Below, one piece after another: positions 60,986 through 64,000 of a stretch of 64,000 bases of DNA. The stretch's first letter is position 1. Each line of letters begins with the position of its first letter. Below the pieces are notes generated by a model. It made no database searches. It was not told the origin of the DNA and was given only the letters and a program-made list of their open reading frames with translations. A program made the position numbers and the translations under genes. Source of the DNA: Aptenodytes patagonicus (lineage: Eukaryota > Chordata > Aves > Sphenisciformes > Spheniscidae); NCBI RefSeq assembly GCF_965638725.1, contig NC_134957.1, positions 23,453,556-23,517,555 on the forward strand. The letters run 5' to 3'.

Positions 60986-63900
60986 AATGCCGGTAGCAAA
61001 ACTCCTGAATTCATTAGTTTCTGCTTTCACCCAGACTTGTTAAGACACAAATGCCCTGAATGTGATTTTTCTAAGAGTAATCCTGACTTATGCAACTAAT
61101 CCTATTTATATTTTTTTGGGGGAAACATCAAAGGGGCTTTTTAGCCTGAAAGCTTGCTTGGACAAAGCTGTCTTCATACGCTGGTAACGTGATGCTAGAA
61201 CCACAGCCTGAAGACCTGTTTCAGGTGATGCGTGCTAACGTAACGCAGCATGTCCGAGAATACTTTACAGGCATTTGCTCAGTGTTTATGTCAGATTTTC
61301 CCAGGGTTTACCACGGTACGGTACTAGCACTTACGTGAGTAAGAGCTTGCATTTTTCAGCCAGTAAAACCTCATGGATTTGTCTGATAGGCTTTTGTTCC
61401 TCGGCAAAGAAGGTGGAACTTGAACCCTTGATACCCAAGTCTGTATTTTTTAGAAATAAACGTGAAGCACAAGACTAGATTTGACCTACTTTTTCTACAA
61501 AATGACACAACTAATGCCTGCAAGCCCTCGCTGAGGGGTTCGTCTCAACGAGACCCGAGGATGTCACCAAGAAGCTGCGTTGTATGGGCGAGTGCGGTGC
61601 CGCCGCCCGCTAACAGAACATACTGTTTTATGTCCTGCACGTTTTCAGCATCCTCACTTTTACACCACTTCCCTCTGCTGCTAGTCTGGAACCAAAACAC
61701 TGGATCCCTGACAGCCACCACCAGGCTATTACGAAGGGGCTGGGTCTCCTCCAGTTGTTTGTTTGGAGGGAGCCTGGTAACTTGGCACGGCAACGCAGAA
61801 CAGGGGTAGATCTCAGCACTGCTTTTCTCCTCCATGGAGACTGATTTAGACCAATCTTTTCCAAATGAACATACCCAGCAGCTGGGCAGGTTCTGAAGCT
61901 CTGGCTCTCAAGCTGCTCTGCCTTGCCTGAAGCATGTTTCGATGACCGGGGGCGGGCTGAATGAATGAAATTCTCATCCCCAAAATGTTGATTTGCAGTG
62001 CCTCACGCCAGTGCTCTTGAGAAGCTAGGAAAGAGCTGTGTGCTGGATGTTAACCAAGTGCTGAATAATGCATAGCAGTGAATCACACACAGATTTCCCT
62101 TTCTTCCTATTAGCATTATCGTAAGCAATAATACGATTGACCCCGAACAAAAATAACCCCAACAGACGATGGTATAGAGAGGTAGTAGGGGACTCCCTAT
62201 CTAATAACCAAAGCTTAAACACTGAATCTACTGTTTCCAGAAAGTTTCAACTGCAATGCCTTGCAGCAAGTGGTGCACTAAGATCTTTCCTTTAAGGAAA
62301 ACAAAAAAGAAAAAGGTGGTGGTAAAAACTGACGCTTAAATGTTATAGCAGCTCATTTAAATTAAATGCAAAGTTTATCTGTTTGCTATAGAGATGGGAC
62401 CAACGATAACAAATGGTGACAGGTAACATGAGAGGTTTTTCTGAATAATACCGATTGAACTGGATAAAATAATGGAGCAGAAATGCAGTTGAGGGGACCC
62501 TTGATACCACCAGAAACTCCTCCAGAAGGAGGTGTCCCAGCCTGGGTAGCAATCCTGAGTTAACCTGGATAGCAGTCGTTTGTTAGTCCTCTCTCCTTAG
62601 GCTAGCACAGAGGAATAAATATGCCATTCCAGCCCCGTGGATGTTGTTAACTGTTCGTGGCTTAGCTTTGCTTTCACTGTTTTGTTTTGTTATCTGATTG
62701 CATGTGTGAAAAGAGACGATATTTGTAAGTTCAAGAGAAGACAAAAAGGTGAACTGACTGAAGTAGTACAGTCAAACGGATCCAACTTACAGCTGCCTCT
62801 GTCTCTCCAAACAAGAGAAACCCTGTTTCTTGTGGTGAGGAGGGGTGTTGTCATTCATACCGCTGTTAACAGTGAGCAGGGTAACAGATCACCAGTGCTC
62901 CTTTTCTTGGAACACCTTTCTCTTCTGCTGTTCTGGTCCCTCCAAACAGTTTCTGCTTCCAGTATTAATACTACTAGGCTGTACGTCGTTCCAGAGGTTT
63001 CCTTGAAGTCAGCAGGCGCCAGTGTTACTTGTACTCTCGGGGCAAAGGTCCGTCACAACTGATGTGTTACGTGGTTGTTACGCTCTGGATTTTGCTCTCG
63101 TGAGTGACTACTCTACCCAGCTACAAAAATAACTGTGCGATAGCAGAGACTTGGGCTTACACATACACCAGCAACAATGTGGTAGCACACAGTAATCGCA
63201 GTCCGCGGTGCTCGTAGCACAGTAATTGGACAAAGCCAGTCCTACAACACCCGGTGCGTTACTGAAAGATGGTTGTTTTCATTAAAAATCACTAAATGCC
63301 ACTTTTGATACGCTGCCGTTACGCACCCGCGCCCAGTTCTGACCAGCTGCGCAGAACAGCAAGCTCCTGTCTGTAGAGCAGGGTTTTCAACTTCAAAGCA
63401 TGTTCCTTTCTGCGGAGCTGCTTCCTGTGCTTTTTCCTCAACTTAGAAAAACGCTTCTCAGCTCAAGCGACTTCCTTGCAAGGACCGAGAGTCGCTGCTG
63501 TTTTCCCCAAGACGGGAACACTGTCGTTGCACATTTTTGCCACTTACTCCTCATCGCCTCAGTAACAAAAAGCCTCTTTGTCATCATCTTGATGTGCGAG
63601 TACGTGTCACACACGCGTAGCACTTCGCAATGCCTAGAATTGAGGGACCTCTGGCTTCCACCGAGTGTAATTTTCTGCTCTTCCAAGGCAAGGATGGATG
63701 CAGGTGCCGTCCGCCCGGTCCCCGTGCTGAAAAGCTACACCCAGGGGGTACAGTCTGCTCAAGTGCCGTGCGCTGTGGAAAGCGTTTGTGGACTTAGGTG
63801 ATTTGCCTGAGCTTCTGCTAGGTCTCAAAAATACTGTATTTTGTAGGTACATAAAGTTATTTCTCTAGATAGATGTCCGATTTTCTATGTTACATACAGA

Positions 63901-64000
63901 GGTGCTGGTGATCTGTTGACCACTGTAGACAATAATAAGAGGAAGGGCATTTATCCTTAGTGAGAGAAGCAGGATTTCTCTCGTTCGGAGGTGGAGGCAG
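60986..64000. other. unique noncoding DNA with scattered CpG-rich pockets
   Basis: CpG-richer pockets lie at about 61535-61620, 63190-63380 and 63460-63730, each with roughly one CpG per 10-15 bp. Plus frames 62637-63062 (141 codons) and 63400-63801 (133 codons) are open but unrecognised, with no consistent splice framing. The rising CpG towards the right edge may mean that a gene begins just outside the window. Confidence 0.45.

Noticed and set aside
1-64000. tRNA, rRNA, CRISPR or bacterial-type gene cluster
   Set aside because: No tRNA arm motifs with cloverleaf potential, no rRNA similarity, no spaced direct-repeat array and no dense coding; the window is vertebrate nuclear DNA.

Overview
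The window looks like nuclear DNA of a bird, probably a neoavian. Two insertions support this. One is a 5'-truncated CR1 LINE (36984-37258, minus strand) whose last ORF2 residues and short tandem 3' end are typical of avian CR1. The other is a solo endogenous-retrovirus LTR (21609-22220, minus orientation) with an exact 5-bp target duplication; its start and end are of a type I recognise as common in neoavian genomes. Low repeat density, traces of very old MIR/L2/L3-like elements, depleted CpG and roughly 43-45% GC by eye also fit a bird. These assignments come from recognising sequence, not from a search.

I found no confidently identifiable protein-coding gene. Nearly all reading frames are short, overlap one another on both strands and show no family signature, so the window is most likely intergenic or deep intronic. 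The best coding candidate is a small frame at 28845-29105: a strong start context, a convincing signal peptide, a TATA-like element about 140 bp upstream of the ATG and a good splice donor after codon 76. I do not recognise the protein. Four further segments (17651-17779, 24779-24866, 43361-43497, 46714-46877) have good acceptor and donor signals and could be exons of unannotated or noncoding transcripts.

Layout: 1-8.2 kb is unique sequence with a TGACGTGA trio and two old retroelement tails. 8.2-21.6 kb is unique, AT-leaning sequence with possible regulatory clusters (14.9-15.1 kb, 17.14-17.19 kb) and one candidate exon. 21.6-22.2 kb is the solo LTR. 22.2-29.1 kb contains an octamer/forkhead-like block and the signal-peptide candidate. 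29.1-38.7 kb holds several MIR/L3-like remnants and the CR1. 38.7-47.1 kb has a purine-rich strand, two candidate exons and a fresh 44-bp tandem duplication. 47.1-54.4 kb is unique sequence with two possible conserved noncoding blocks. 54.4-64 kb becomes richer in CpG, with a CpG-island-like patch at 57.51-57.79 kb and a G-quadruplex motif at 60.96 kb.

There is no operon, CRISPR array, tRNA, rRNA or any sign of an unusual multi-gene system. The points most worth checking are the signal-peptide exon, the CpG-rich patch and the candidate spliced exons.
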